Positions 1-9,174 of a stretch of 64,000 nucleotides of DNA are shown here, in pieces; positions within the stretch are counted from its first letter, which is position 1; every line of letters begins with the position of its first letter. A program made the position numbers and the translations under genes. Below the pieces are notes generated by a model. It saw only the letters and a list, made by a program, of their open reading frames with translations, searched no databases and was not told the DNA's origin. The DNA is from an uncultured Eubacterium sp. (GTDB lineage Bacteria > Bacillota > Clostridia > Lachnospirales > Lachnospiraceae), in NCBI GenBank assembly GCA_947088865.1, contig CAMUHY010000010.1, positions 1-64,000 on the forward strand. Direction: 5' to 3'.

Positions 1-181
1 TTTCATAAGTTCATTATATATTTAATAGTTCTAATATTTTCCATTCATTTTCTGTCATTTTTATAACCACATTGTTATTTTACAAAATTTTATTTATATT
101 TGTATTTATATTTAATATACATGTTTTTAGCATATTTGCATTTCTTTTTCATACATATCAAATAGGTATATTAGCTTTCAT

Positions 182-205
182 AATACGCTTATCAGCGTGA
201 TATTT
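182..205. promoter_or_regulatory. candidate operator palindrome upstream of XRE gene
   Basis: An interrupted palindrome (AATACGCT, TATC, AGCGTgaTATT) lies 50 to 75 bases before the XRE regulator start. XRE repressors often bind such palindromes in their own promoters, so autoregulation is a reasonable inference. The rest of 1-255 is AT-rich and shows no gene. Confidence 0.3.
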
Positions 206-255
206 TGGGATAAAAATAATATATGGTACTAAAAAAAGATAGGGAGCTTCGATAT

Positions 256-597
256 ATGGATGAATCATTTATAAGAAATCGCATTACCCAACTGCGTATG
301 CAAAATGGTGTATCTGAATACAAAATGAGTTTGGATATGGGGCATAGTAAAAGTTATATACAAAGTATTTCTTCTGGCAAAGCTTTACCTTCCTTATCAG
401 AATTCTTATACATATGTGAATATTTACATGTCACTCCTAAAGAATTTTTTGATACAGGAGATAATTTCCCTCAATTAACCCATAATCTTTATGAAATCAC
501 CAGAAAATTGCCTGCTGATGATATTAAAATGCTAACACAATTAGCAGAACGCATGTTTATGTATTCAGAAAAATTAAATGACAATACGAAAAAATAG
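256..597 (+). CDS. XRE-family helix-turn-helix regulator
   Basis: A 113-residue protein. The frame opens at 223, but ATG at 256 is preferred because AGGGAG lies 9 bases upstream and 223 has no ribosome-binding site. Residues about 8-62 form a Cro/CI-type HTH (ITQLRMQNGVSEYKMS, then SYIQSISSGKALPSLSEF, then the TPKEFFD motif typical of XRE proteins). The C-terminal ~45 residues are helical and could dimerise. Single-domain XRE proteins of this size are usually repressors. There is no adjacent co-directional target: the next genes lie beyond 600 bases of repeat-bearing intergenic DNA and run the other way. The target is unknown. Confidence 0.85.
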   Translation: MDESFIRNRITQLRMQNGVSEYKMSLDMGHSKSYIQSISSGKALPSLSEFLYICEYLHVTPKEFFDTGDNFPQLTHNLYEITRKLPADDIKMLTQLAERMFMYSEKLNDNTKK

Positions 598-643
598 CAA
601 TTCATAAAATTGAAAAAATTGTTCTAAAATAAATGTACTATTA

Positions 644-694
644 TTTAACTTTATCAGGTAAGTCTTCCCCTTTTTAAGTGGAATTAGACTTGCC
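644..694 (+). repeat. degraded copy (E) of dispersed repeat R1
   Basis: It starts after TTTAAC and matches the R1 end at about 16 of 20 positions (TTAACTTTATCAGGTAAGTC against TTAACCTCATCAAGGAAGTC). It folds into a hairpin (GGTAAGTC ... GACTTGCC, 657-694) followed by TATTTT, so it may also terminate the XRE gene. Between 695 and 1059 only AT-rich sequence is visible and no gene. Confidence 0.5.
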
Positions 695-1057
695 TATTTT
701 AACAGCAATAAAAATATAATCATTTTTTATGGATTGACTGATATAAGTCTTGATAAATTATAACTCTTTTAACGTTTATTGACCTATGATTATTTTCTTT
801 AAAATTTATGAATATTATTATAAATATATAAACTTATTTTTTCATATTAATTGTTTTAGACCTATTTTATATATTAAAACTATAAAATAATCATAATATA
901 TATTTAACTTTTAATCTACAAATAATAGAACGCTTATAACAGATAATAGAATAGTATATAACGATTCTTTTAGAATATGGATTAATAATTGTCCTGAATT
1001 AATCATTCCCATAACTAATAAAATAATTATCGTTCTTCCTTTTGTTTAACTTGTGTA

Positions 1058-1147
1058 ATTTAACCTCATCAAGGAAGTCCCCCACTTCAATGCTATAAAA
1101 GCATAAGTGGAGGACTTCCTTGTTTCAGTGGGAGTATAAGCTCCCAC
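1058..1147 (+). repeat. dispersed repeat R1, copy A (IS200/IS605-like end)
   Basis: After TTTAAC comes CTCATCAAGG and a long hairpin (GGAAGTCC..CACTT / AAGTGG.GGACTTCC, 1073-1119), then a second hairpin GTGGGAG-TATAAG-CTCCCAC (1129-1147). It shares its first ~60 bases with copies at 14852 and 25308. Hairpins at the ends and a TTTAAC-type target fit the IS200/IS605 family; no transposase or tnpB gene accompanies it. Confidence 0.65.
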
Positions 1148-1234
1148 CGAAAAGCTACGATTATTCTGTTTTACTAAAATTAAAATCTATTTATATTAAT
1201 TTTTGTTTGGTACAGATTAACCTTTACAAATCTT

Positions 1235-1504
1235 TTAATCTTCATAATGTCCTTTACATGATATTATTTTAATATTTTGTAATTTATCAATGTTATATAC
1301 AAGGCGGTTTGCTTCATCTATTCTCCTGCTATACAATCCTGATTTTCCATGCTTTAAGGGTTCAGGCTTTCCTATACCTTGCATTGCTCCATTACGTTTT
1401 ATATCTTGTAATAAATTATTTATTTTTTTTAATGTCTTTCGATCTTGAATTTGCCAATATAAATAATCGTTCCAACCTTTAGAATCAAAAGTTAAATCAT
1501 TCAT
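1235..1504 (-). CDS. yoeB: YoeB-family toxin (RelE superfamily mRNA interferase)
   Basis: An 89-residue Txe/YoeB toxin, which in the family cleaves mRNA in the ribosomal A site. The start at 1504 (MNDLTFDS) is chosen over 1552 because it matches the family N-terminus and overlaps the antitoxin stop by 8 bases (ATGAATGA), the usual coupled arrangement. Family motifs are clear: GWNDYLYWQ near the N-terminus, GKPEPLKHGKSGLYSRRI in the middle (Arg cluster) and a C-terminal HYED ending (the family's catalytic His-Tyr). It is full length. It is encoded directly downstream of yefM and is expected to be neutralised by it. Confidence 0.93.
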   Translation of the reverse strand: MNDLTFDSKGWNDYLYWQIQDRKTLKKINNLLQDIKRNGAMQGIGKPEPLKHGKSGLYSRRIDEANRLVYNIDKLQNIKIISCKGHYED

Positions 1505-1835
1505 TTGTAGCTTCCTCAATTCTTTGTATGCCATGTTTTCGCTCAAATTCAAGGACTTTCTCTGTTGGTTTCCAATTATCCGATTCCATTGCTCTTAATT
1601 CTTCCATAGTAAATGAAATAGTATCACCTTTTTTATGATTCTCTACACTTTCATTAATCTTTGTCATATATTCGGCATTTCTTTTTGCTTTCATCAATTC
1701 GTTATATTCTTTTTCTGATAAAATTACTACATTTTCATTCTTTGGTCTTGACACAATTAATGTTTCTCCATTAATTACTTGATTACACCACTCTTTAAAA
1801 TTTTCTCGCACATTCATAGATTTTACAGCCAACAT
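1497..1835 (-). CDS. yefM: YefM/Phd-family antitoxin
   Basis: A 112-residue antitoxin. The N-terminal ~60 residues carry the Phd/YefM DNA-binding fold (NVRENFKEWCNQVINGETLIVSRPKNENVVILSEKEYNEL). The tail (about 70-112) is charged and is the part expected to bind YoeB. AGGAGGG lies about 7 bases before the ATG at 1835. It is slightly longer than the typical 85-95 residues, through an extended C-terminus. It forms a bicistron with yoeB and probably represses its own promoter (1895-1923), which contains an inverted GTAC pair just downstream of the -10. Confidence 0.92.
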   Translation of the reverse strand: MLAVKSMNVRENFKEWCNQVINGETLIVSRPKNENVVILSEKEYNELMKAKRNAEYMTKINESVENHKKGDTISFTMEELRAMESDNWKPTEKVLEFERKHGIQRIEEATNE

Positions 1836-1874
1836 AATTCATCCCTCCTTGTTCTATAAAATGTATGTTTTATT

Positions 1875-1923
1875 GTACTTATTTTCGTACTTTTATTATA
1901 TTTAAAGTGTATTTTATTGTCAA
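1875..1923 (-). promoter_or_regulatory. sigma-A promoter and putative operator of yefM-yoeB
   Basis: On the minus strand TTGACA (1918-1923) and TATAAT (1895-1900) are separated by exactly 17 bases. An inverted GTAC-N8-GTAC (1875-1890) overlies the likely transcription start and is a candidate autoregulatory site, as YefM-type operators carry short palindromes. Confidence 0.75.
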
Positions 1924-1990
1924 TAAAAAGAAAGAAGATGCACACAAACAATTTTATAAAAAATATAAAATTACTTTAACCAAAAATAAT

Positions 1991-3943
1991 TTAATCTTGT
2001 ACTTTAATTTCTCTAATTTCTTTTGTCTGAATTTCCTTGCAAATATCTTGAATAAACGTATCCAATGACTTTTGTCCCTCATCGCCTTCATAGCGGCTTC
2101 TTACAGAGACAAGACCTGCCTCTTTTTCTTTTTCACCGACAACAAGCATATATGGAACACGCTTTAATCTCGCATCACAAATCTTAAATCCAATTTTTTC
2201 TGCACGATTATCAACACTGCTCCGAATGCCTTTTGCAACAATTTGTTCATTTACTTTTTGTGCATAATCTGCATATTTTTCTGAAATTGGAAGCACTCTT
2301 ATCTGCTCTGGACAAAGCCATGTTGGGAAAAGGCCTGCATATTTTTCAATCAGCCAAGCAAGTGTTCGTTCATAGCAGCCTAATGATGTTCTATGGATAA
2401 TATATGGACGCTTTTTCTCACCATTTTCATCAATATAATACATATCAAACTGTTCGGCAAGCAATGCATCCCACTGAATCGTAATCATGGTATCTTCTTT
2501 TCCATACACATTTTTTGCATTGATATCAACTTTTGGTCCATAAAATGCCGCCTCGCCAACTTCTTCTGTAAATTGAATATTCAATTCTGTTAAAATCTCA
2601 CGAATATGCTGCTGTGTTTCTTCCCAAACTTCTGGCTCACCAATATATTTTTCCTTATCCTCCGGGTCCCACTTTGACAAATGATACGTTACATCCGACT
2701 CAACTCCCAATGTTTCCAGACAATATTTTGCTAATGCAAGACATCCTTTAAATTCTTCTACCATCTGGTCTGGACGGACAATCAAATGTCCTTCTGAAAT
2801 TGTAAACTGTCTTACTCTTGTAAGACCATGCATCTCGCCAGAATCTTCATTTCTAAAAAGCGTTGATGTCTCACCATATCTGCAAGGTAAATCTCGATAA
2901 CTTTTTTGACTCGCTTTATATACATAATATTGAAATGGACAAGTCATCGGTCTTAACGCAAACACCTCATTATCCTTTTCCTCATCACCTAAAACGAACA
3001 TACCCTCTTTATAATGGTCCCAATGTCCTGATATTTTATAAAGGTCAGACTTTGCCATAAGCGGCGTCTGTGTTCTTATATAGCCGCGCTTGCTCTCCTC
3101 ATCTTCAATCCATCTTTTTAATTCATTCATTATAATAACGCCATTTGGCATAATCAAAGGAAGCCCTTGCCCAATAACATCAACTGTTGTAAAAATTTCC
3201 ATCTGTCTGCCTAATTTATTGTGGTCTCTTAGCTTAATTTCTTCAAGATGTTTTAAATGTTCGTCTAAATCTGCCTTTTTCGTATATGCTGTACCATAAA
3301 TTCTTGTAAGCATCTTATTTTTCTCAGAGCCTCTCCAATATGCCCCAGAACTTGAAATCAGCTTAAATGCTTTAATTGTCTTGGTATTCATAAGATGTGG
3401 TCCTGCACACAAATCCGTAAATTCACCCTGACTGTAAAAACTAATAATCGCATCTTCTGGCAAATCCTTAATAAGCTCTACTTTGTAAGGCTCGTTTCTA
3501 TCTTCCATAAACTGGATTGCCTCTGCTCTAGGCAACTCAAAACGTTTAATTTCAGCGCCTTCTTTAATGACTTTCTTCATCTCCGCTTCAATATTATCAA
3601 GGTCTTCTCTTGAAAAAGACTGACAATCAAAATCATAATAAAATCCTGTATCAATAGATGGACCTATGGCAAGTTTTGCCTCTGGATAAAGGCGCTTTAC
3701 TGCCTCTGCAAGCACATGTGAACAAGTATGTCGATATGCTGCCTTGCCCGCCTCATCGTTAAATGTAAGTATACTTAATTCACAATCGGAATCAATAATT
3801 GTTCTTAAATCAACAACCTTTCCATCAACTTCACCGGCACATGCCATGCGCGCTAAACCTTCGCTGATATCTGCTGCAATATCAATAACAGACATTACCT
3901 GTGAATACTCTTTTACAGAGCCATCTTTTAATGTAATCTTCAT
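1991..3943 (-). CDS. thrS: threonyl-tRNA synthetase
   Basis: A 650-residue class II synthetase that charges tRNA-Thr. The order is TGS domain (about 1-62), editing domain with HTCSH (72-76), class II catalytic core (about 250-540) and anticodon-binding domain (about 550-650). Motif 2 is FRNEDSGEMHGLTRVRQF. The three zinc ligands appear kept: Cys in MTCP, His in GEMHG and His in IIHRTSLG. Several normally invariant positions differ: MTCPFQYY replaces the usual MNCPGH and GCYERTLAW replaces GSLER, which marks a divergent lineage. GGAGG sits 7 bases before the ATG. Expression is controlled by the T-box leader immediately upstream. Confidence 0.96.
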   Translation of the reverse strand: MKITLKDGSVKEYSQVMSVIDIAADISEGLARMACAGEVDGKVVDLRTIIDSDCELSILTFNDEAGKAAYRHTCSHVLAEAVKRLYPEAKLAIGPSIDTGFYYDFDCQSFSREDLDNIEAEMKKVIKEGAEIKRFELPRAEAIQFMEDRNEPYKVELIKDLPEDAIISFYSQGEFTDLCAGPHLMNTKTIKAFKLISSSGAYWRGSEKNKMLTRIYGTAYTKKADLDEHLKHLEEIKLRDHNKLGRQMEIFTTVDVIGQGLPLIMPNGVIIMNELKRWIEDEESKRGYIRTQTPLMAKSDLYKISGHWDHYKEGMFVLGDEEKDNEVFALRPMTCPFQYYVYKASQKSYRDLPCRYGETSTLFRNEDSGEMHGLTRVRQFTISEGHLIVRPDQMVEEFKGCLALAKYCLETLGVESDVTYHLSKWDPEDKEKYIGEPEVWEETQQHIREILTELNIQFTEEVGEAAFYGPKVDINAKNVYGKEDTMITIQWDALLAEQFDMYYIDENGEKKRPYIIHRTSLGCYERTLAWLIEKYAGLFPTWLCPEQIRVLPISEKYADYAQKVNEQIVAKGIRSSVDNRAEKIGFKICDARLKRVPYMLVVGEKEKEAGLVSVRSRYEGDEGQKSLDTFIQDICKEIQTKEIREIKVQD

Positions 3944-4028
3944 AATTAATCCTCCATTCTTATCGAATATATAAGTTTAATAAACCATCTGTTTCTTATA
4001 TGCAAATGCAAAGTTAATAGGACTGTGC

Positions 4029-4375
4029 ATAAAAAAATCGTCCCTGCTGCATCTGTCATACAACAAGGGACGAATAAATATACTCGCGGTTCCACCCTAT
4101 TTGCCATTGTATTGCTAAAAAGTTTTATTTTAAAACTCATTTTTTTATAGTAAGCATATAATATACTATAATTTTACAATGACCTCTCTTTCATGATGAT
4201 AACGGAATCACCGACCTTGATTAGAGGCACTCAGAGCTGGTATTCACATATTTTTAGAAGTAAGATGCTTCCAGCAATCCTGCACAAAAAATTGTGTCAG
4301 GATGCATCTCTCTCTGGACTCTGCTAATATGCTACTTGTCTCGTCAACGTTTTTCCTATTCAATTAACTGTAAAA
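4029..4375 (-). ncRNA. T-box riboswitch leader of thrS
   Basis: The conserved T-box motif AGGGTGGAACCGCG is at 4085-4098 on the minus strand. It is followed by a terminator, CGTCCCT ... AGGGACG with a T-run (4031-4072). Upstream, stem I carries AGAGAGATGC near 4305-4315 and GCTGGAAGCATC, with a specifier-like ACC (Thr codon) at 4239-4241 in GTGAATACCAGC. Uncharged tRNA-Thr should stabilise the antiterminator and raise thrS expression. The assignment of ACC is my reading of the fold. Confidence 0.93.
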
Positions 4376-4439
4376 TAAATTTTCACATTATAAATATCAA
4401 AATTATATTTTATAATGATTTGTTTTATATTTATCTGTA

Positions 4440-4474
4440 AGTATATCATTTTATTTATTTTTGTCAATTGTCAA
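4440..4474 (-). promoter_or_regulatory. candidate thrS promoter
   Basis: TTGACA (4462-4467, with a second TTGACA at 4469-4474) and TATACT (4440-4445) are 16 bases apart. The -35 overlaps the stop region of the upstream gene, giving a start about 60 bases ahead of stem I. A closer TATAAT at 4387-4392 has no good -35. Confidence 0.45.
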
Positions 4475-6125
4475 TTTTTTTAATATTTGCTGTATTTATA
4501 CCTTCCGATTTTGTATACGTAAGCGTTACTTTATTTCCTTGTTCAATAAGAATGACCGAAGGATTTTCTTTCACACTCACATCATAAATTTCATTTTTAT
4601 TATCAAGAAGAATGTAGTAATGGGAGTTGCCATCTATAACCGTTGGCACTATTTTAGTTACAGTTCCAACAATTTGCAATTCTTCTTTTTTATCTTCAAC
4701 TGTGATGCCATTATTTTTAAGCATATTGATATAATTTTTTTCACATTCATTAACTGTATCACCAATGGCAACGGTCTGATATTTTTCAATATTTAGCATA
4801 GCATACGATTTCACCAAACCTGCACTATCCTTTAACGCCATAAAATACGTCGGTTCTCCGCCCACATTCAAAAGCAAAGGAAATGTTGCTTCATAATTCA
4901 AATGCTGTACTTTCCCCTCCGCCGAAGACATCGCTGAAAACTCTTCTGCGCCAGCAACTGTATAATAGCGCGTCTCCATTGTTCGCTGATTCATCAGTAC
5001 AAATCCAACATTGGATTCATCCTGTCCCACCGATGTAACGCCTGTATATACCCATACGTCATCATTCATAGCCATATAATTATATCCATCGGTCGTTTTT
5101 AAACAATCTTTTTGACTCAAAATACTATTAAAATAGCCATGTTTTAATGTGCCATAATAATCATATAGTTCAATCAACAATTCTGCTGAATAGACTTTAT
5201 CTACCCATGCTGGTACTTCGGTCACATCATAATCGGTCATTTCGCCTGTAATCGCATTGCACAACACTACTCTGCCAACAGTTACACCGCCAAACAATCC
5301 TATATTATATTTTTTTGTAGGACATATCCAATAGGGTATTCCCTCTTCATCAATTTCAAAACTAATCGTATCAAAAATATATGTTGGATAGGCAAATCGT
5401 AAATGCCTGTAAATATTTCTGCCAAAATGGTCGCTTGTCGAATATTTGATGCCTTCCGAAAGTCGTACAATCTCTGCCTGCTGCGTTGTCATATCAATTC
5501 TTACATATCCAGGCAAACCGCTAGATTGATTTGCAAACCATTTAATGAGACTCCCATATTTTAATGGAGACACTCTTACAGGCTTATTTTTATAGTTAAT
5601 CTGTGCGTACATATCACTAATTTCAAACTGTGAAACAATATCAACCATTGTTCCCATCACTCTGTTACCAATCGTTGCAGCCGACTCTTTATCAAGAATA
5701 GGAATCTGATTATAAGAAACTTCTTTTATATCTTCTTTAAAATTTCTTGTCTCAACGGTGAGTAGAGATTGATATTTTGATGCATTTATTACCTCTGAAG
5801 AAAGCAGCGAACCAATCAAAAAAACAGCCACAGCGCCGATTACCACACCCATCATCAATCTAAAAATCACTCGGTCTTTTGGATTTTTAAATTCAAGTGC
5901 AAATGCTTTAACACCTTTATTTCTGACAATTTCATTTTTGGGTTGTATTTTCGCATGAAACAATACAAACAACACTGTTGCTGACGCTAGAATAAACAAA
6001 ATAAACTTCCAAAAACCTGACGAGTGTATATTGATTGCTGGAAGTGCAACATAGTAATATATTGCTGCTAAAAGTACTAACAAAACACTTCCTATTATCA
6101 ATGCCTTTACTTTTAAATTTTTCAT
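4464..6125 (-). CDS. uncharacterised membrane protein with large extracytoplasmic domain
   Basis: A 553-residue protein not assigned to a named family. Three hydrophobic segments are visible at about 8-28, 38-56 and 89-110. The remaining ~440 residues are hydrophilic and probably outside the cell. They are rich in Tyr/Trp beta-type sequence (IPYWICPTKKYNIGLFGGV; YNYMAMNDDVWVYTGVTS) and end in a small OB-like segment (about 490-550, ELQIVGTVTKIVPTVIDG). It follows coaBC by 7 bases and is probably its operon partner. The start at 6125 is weakly supported by GAGG in the coaBC tail. No enzyme motif was recognised. Confidence 0.75.
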   Translation of the reverse strand: MKNLKVKALIIGSVLLVLLAAIYYYVALPAINIHSSGFWKFILFILASATVLFVLFHAKIQPKNEIVRNKGVKAFALEFKNPKDRVIFRLMMGVVIGAVAVFLIGSLLSSEVINASKYQSLLTVETRNFKEDIKEVSYNQIPILDKESAATIGNRVMGTMVDIVSQFEISDMYAQINYKNKPVRVSPLKYGSLIKWFANQSSGLPGYVRIDMTTQQAEIVRLSEGIKYSTSDHFGRNIYRHLRFAYPTYIFDTISFEIDEEGIPYWICPTKKYNIGLFGGVTVGRVVLCNAITGEMTDYDVTEVPAWVDKVYSAELLIELYDYYGTLKHGYFNSILSQKDCLKTTDGYNYMAMNDDVWVYTGVTSVGQDESNVGFVLMNQRTMETRYYTVAGAEEFSAMSSAEGKVQHLNYEATFPLLLNVGGEPTYFMALKDSAGLVKSYAMLNIEKYQTVAIGDTVNECEKNYINMLKNNGITVEDKKEELQIVGTVTKIVPTVIDGNSHYYILLDNKNEIYDVSVKENPSVILIEQGNKVTLTYTKSEGINTANIKKIDN

Positions 6126-6132
6126 TTTAACC

Positions 6133-7329
6133 TCATTTCTGCCTTATTTGAAGTATTTTATCAAATATCCGACCAGACACTTGACTTTTACTCATTATTG
6201 GCAACTCCTCACAACTATCTTTTGTGATAATCGTTACTACATTTGTATCTGTACCAAATCCCGCTCCTTGTGTTTTTACATTATTTGCTACAATCATATC
6301 CAGATTTTTGCTTTCTAATTTTTTCTTGGCATTTTCTAACATATTTTCCGTTTCCATCGAAAAGCCGCATAAAAATACATTTTTTTGTTTCTTTTGCCCA
6401 AGACTGCCAATAATATCGTCTGTCCGTTCTAATTCAATTGACATATCCGAATCCTTTTTCTTTATCTTATTTAAAGCAATCGTTTTCGGTCTATAATCTG
6501 CCACTGCTGCCGCCTTCACTATAATATCGCTGTCAACGGCTGACTTCATAACGGCATCATACATTTCTTTTGCAGACTCCACATGAACCATATGGACATA
6601 TGGCAAATCCTTTAGATTGGTTGCACCTGCTATCAATGTAACCTCAGCGCCTCTCAAACTTGCATTTTCTGCCAGTGCATATCCCATTTTTCCTGTTGAT
6701 TTATTCGAGATAAAACGTACTGGGTCAATCGCCTCTCTTGTTGCCCCTGCTGTAACAGTAACGTTAAGTCCTTTCATATCTTTTTCAAATGCAATCTCAT
6801 GCAAAATACAGGAAAGCAACTGTTCTGGCTCTGGCATCTTGCCATCTCCTGTATCGCCGCAAGCAAGATATCCGCTCACTGGATTAATAATCTCATACCC
6901 CATACTTTTTAACCGTTCTATATTCTCCTGAACAATTGGATTGTTATACATATGTGTATTCATCGCTGGAGCAATTATTTTTTTACAGTCACATGCCAAA
7001 AATGTTGTGGTAAGCATATCATCAGCCAACCCATAGGCTGCCTTTGCCAAAAAATTTGCTGTTGCAGGTGCCACAAGCACAAGGTCTGTCATTTTTGCCA
7101 AAGACACATGTTCTACATGAAACTCAAAATTTCTATCAAATGTATCTACAATACATTTATTTCCTGTCAACGTTTCAAATGTAATAGGATTAATAAAATT
7201 TGTAGCATTTTCTGTCATTATCACATGGACATTACAATGTAATTTCTTTAATGCACTGGCAAGGCTTGCTATCTTATAAGCAGCTATGCTTCCAGTCACA
7301 CCAAGCACAACATTTTTACCTTTTAACAT
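6133..7329 (-). CDS. coaBC: bifunctional phosphopantothenoylcysteine decarboxylase / synthase
   Basis: A 398-residue fusion catalysing two CoA-biosynthesis steps: joining cysteine to 4'-phosphopantothenate (CoaB) and FMN-dependent decarboxylation (CoaC). The CoaC part (about 1-185) has GVTGSIAAYK, the active-site His in FHVEHVSLA, the APAMNTHMYNNP loop and the Cys-containing GYLACGDTGDGKM. The CoaB part (about 190-398) has VTAGATREAIDPVRFISNKS and the Lys-containing KIKKK loop. ATG at 7329 has GGAGG 6 bases upstream, so the longer frame from 7386 is rejected. It lies downstream of coaX in the same direction. Confidence 0.96.
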   Translation of the reverse strand: MLKGKNVVLGVTGSIAAYKIASLASALKKLHCNVHVIMTENATNFINPITFETLTGNKCIVDTFDRNFEFHVEHVSLAKMTDLVLVAPATANFLAKAAYGLADDMLTTTFLACDCKKIIAPAMNTHMYNNPIVQENIERLKSMGYEIINPVSGYLACGDTGDGKMPEPEQLLSCILHEIAFEKDMKGLNVTVTAGATREAIDPVRFISNKSTGKMGYALAENASLRGAEVTLIAGATNLKDLPYVHMVHVESAKEMYDAVMKSAVDSDIIVKAAAVADYRPKTIALNKIKKKDSDMSIELERTDDIIGSLGQKKQKNVFLCGFSMETENMLENAKKKLESKNLDMIVANNVKTQGAGFGTDTNVVTIITKDSCEELPIMSKSQVSGRIFDKILQIRQK

Positions 7330-7410
7330 AAAATTCCTCCATATTTCTGCGCTGCTTTTTGCGCAACAATCTTTAGATTTTTTCATTCTGAAGCATTGAA
7401 ATTACACAAT

Positions 7411-8184
7411 CTAATTATTTACATTTTTTTTGTAAATAATTTGAAGTCCTTTTAAAAGTAATTCATTATCTAAAATAATTTCATGTCTGCACTCTGGTAC
7501 AACTACCTTTGACAATCCGCCCGTAGCAACTACTTTTATATCGTTCTCTCCAAGCTCCTCGCAAATTCGGTCAATCATACCGTCAATACAGCACGCATTG
7601 CCATACAATATCCCACTTTTCATACAATCCATTGTATTTTTTCCAATAACATGACCTAATGCATCAATGCTAATTCTTGAAAGCTGTGCTGCCTTTGATA
7701 CTAAAGAATCCAACGCCGCGTGAATGCCTGGCATAATAACACCGCCTACATAATTGCCTTTAGAATCGACAACTGACATGGTAGTAGCTGTTCCCATATC
7801 AATAATAATAATTGGCGCACCATATTCTTTAATGGCAGCTACCGCATCCACAATCAAATCACTTCCCACTCTTTTTGGTTCATCCATCAAAAGATTTAAT
7901 CCTGTCTTAATTCCTGGACCGACAACCAAAGGATTTACGCCTGTCAACTTACAAATTGCTGACTTAATAATATTTGTCAACTGTGGCACAACCGATGACA
8001 AAATGGCTCCATCAATATTACTTTTATCAATATGATATAAATCTAAAACTGTCTTAAATATAACAACATACTCTAATTCTGTTTTTGATATATCAGTTGA
8101 CAGCCTTTCCTCAAAATACACTCTGTTATCATCAACACAACCAATTACAATATTGGTATTTCCCATATCGATTGCTAAAATCAT
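7411..8184 (-). CDS. coaX: type III pantothenate kinase
   Basis: A 257-residue CoaX, which phosphorylates pantothenate in the first step of CoA synthesis. It shows the ASKHA-fold motifs: DMGNTNIVIG at the N-terminus (phosphate 1), RVGSDLIVDAVAA and DMGTATTMSVVD (phosphate 2), GGVIMPG, and VVATGGLS near the end. The ATG at 8184 gives the family start MILAIDMG. AGGAG lies about 13 bases upstream, so a TTG at 8208 cannot be fully excluded. It sits in an operon alkD-like, coaX, coaBC. Confidence 0.95.
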   Translation of the reverse strand: MILAIDMGNTNIVIGCVDDNRVYFEERLSTDISKTELEYVVIFKTVLDLYHIDKSNIDGAILSSVVPQLTNIIKSAICKLTGVNPLVVGPGIKTGLNLLMDEPKRVGSDLIVDAVAAIKEYGAPIIIIDMGTATTMSVVDSKGNYVGGVIMPGIHAALDSLVSKAAQLSRISIDALGHVIGKNTMDCMKSGILYGNACCIDGMIDRICEELGENDIKVVATGGLSKVVVPECRHEIILDNELLLKGLQIIYKKNVNN

Positions 8185-8204
8185 TTTTTCCCAAAATACT
8201 CCTT

Positions 8205-8987
8205 TCAATGCTTCTTTAATGCTTTTATTTTTAACTTTACCTCATTCGACGGATTTTTCGATTCACATATTTTGGACAATGCTTTATTATAGGTATATAT
8301 ATCCATTGTATCACGTCCTTTATTATTGATAAAATTCCATGTTTGTTTAGGACAAGTCATAAAACACTCTGCAAGAAGCCATGCGGCTGCCATTTGAACA
8401 TAATATCCTTCCGTGTGATTTTTGGCAAGTCTCTGAAAAATAAAGTCTATATATTTTAAAGTATGATTGTCGGACTCTTCAATATCTGTAAGCTCAACCA
8501 CTTTCTTTCGCGATATATTCTTTCCATCCAAATCCACTTTTAAATAATGACTTAACAACAATATAAAACCTATACGCACTTTATATTCTTGTTTTGACTC
8601 AAGAAATTCTATAATAACGGACAAAAATTCCTCTCTGTAATCCTCACATAACAAAAAAGATGTACAAAAGCAGTCGCATATTGACCAGTTATCCACCATT
8701 GGCGCAAATTGACGTAACTCTTTTACCCCTTTATCCACATCGTTATCTTTATAACAGCCTATTCCTATAATCATGCCTCGAAGCATTGTTTCTTCAAAAT
8801 ACATATCGGACTCTTTTAATAGTTGTCTCCAATCGCTGTTATCTTTTACTAATTTTTTTGCAAGTTTTCTTAATGCTGGAATCCTCACACCAATAAGGTT
8901 GCTGCAACCAGGTATCAAGGAAGCTGAAAATTCGCCATATTTTGATTCAGCCATATTCAACAGTTGTTCTCTTATTAATTTATCCAT
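8205..8987 (-). CDS. AlkD-like DNA alkylation repair protein
   Basis: A 260-residue all-helical HEAT-repeat protein of the AlkD/AlkC family, which removes alkylated purines from DNA. The motif MVDNWSICD places a Trp and an Asp four residues apart, as in the catalytic pair of Bacillus AlkD. GVRIPALRKLAKK near the N-terminus and HYLKVDLDGK in the middle also fit. The start at 8987 has AAGGAGG 6 bases upstream. It is the first gene of the coaX-coaBC operon, and its stop lies close to the coaX start. Confidence 0.88.
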   Translation of the reverse strand: MDKLIREQLLNMAESKYGEFSASLIPGCSNLIGVRIPALRKLAKKLVKDNSDWRQLLKESDMYFEETMLRGMIIGIGCYKDNDVDKGVKELRQFAPMVDNWSICDCFCTSFLLCEDYREEFLSVIIEFLESKQEYKVRIGFILLLSHYLKVDLDGKNISRKKVVELTDIEESDNHTLKYIDFIFQRLAKNHTEGYYVQMAAAWLLAECFMTCPKQTWNFINNKGRDTMDIYTYNKALSKICESKNPSNEVKLKIKALKKH

Positions 8988-9071
8988 TTTTAGCCTCCTT
9001 TTTCTGTCTACTGATTGTACCATATTCTTTTTATTGTTGCAAAATATTTAACAAAATCCAATATTAAGTAC

Positions 9072-9100
9072 TTTGCATTTATAAATATTTGTTGTATAAT
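9072..9100 (+). promoter_or_regulatory. sigma-A promoter of the patatin-like gene
   Basis: TTTGCA (9072-9077) and TATAAT (9095-9100) are 17 bases apart, divergent from the alkD-like gene. The leader to the start codon is about 120 nt. Confidence 0.7.
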
Positions 9101-9174
9101 GGCTAGATTAATGAGGTTAAAATACATAAGAGTTATTATTCTATAATATAAAATTATTTATATCAATTAAAAAA

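Noticed and set aside
7413-7442. Hairpin at the end of coaX as a terminator
   Set aside because: The stem is entirely A-T and lies within the coding end; coaBC follows in the operon.
9111-9120. ATGAGGTTAA as further R1 copy
   Set aside because: Only 10 bases match and no hairpin follows; the match near 6128 is explained by a ribosome-binding site.
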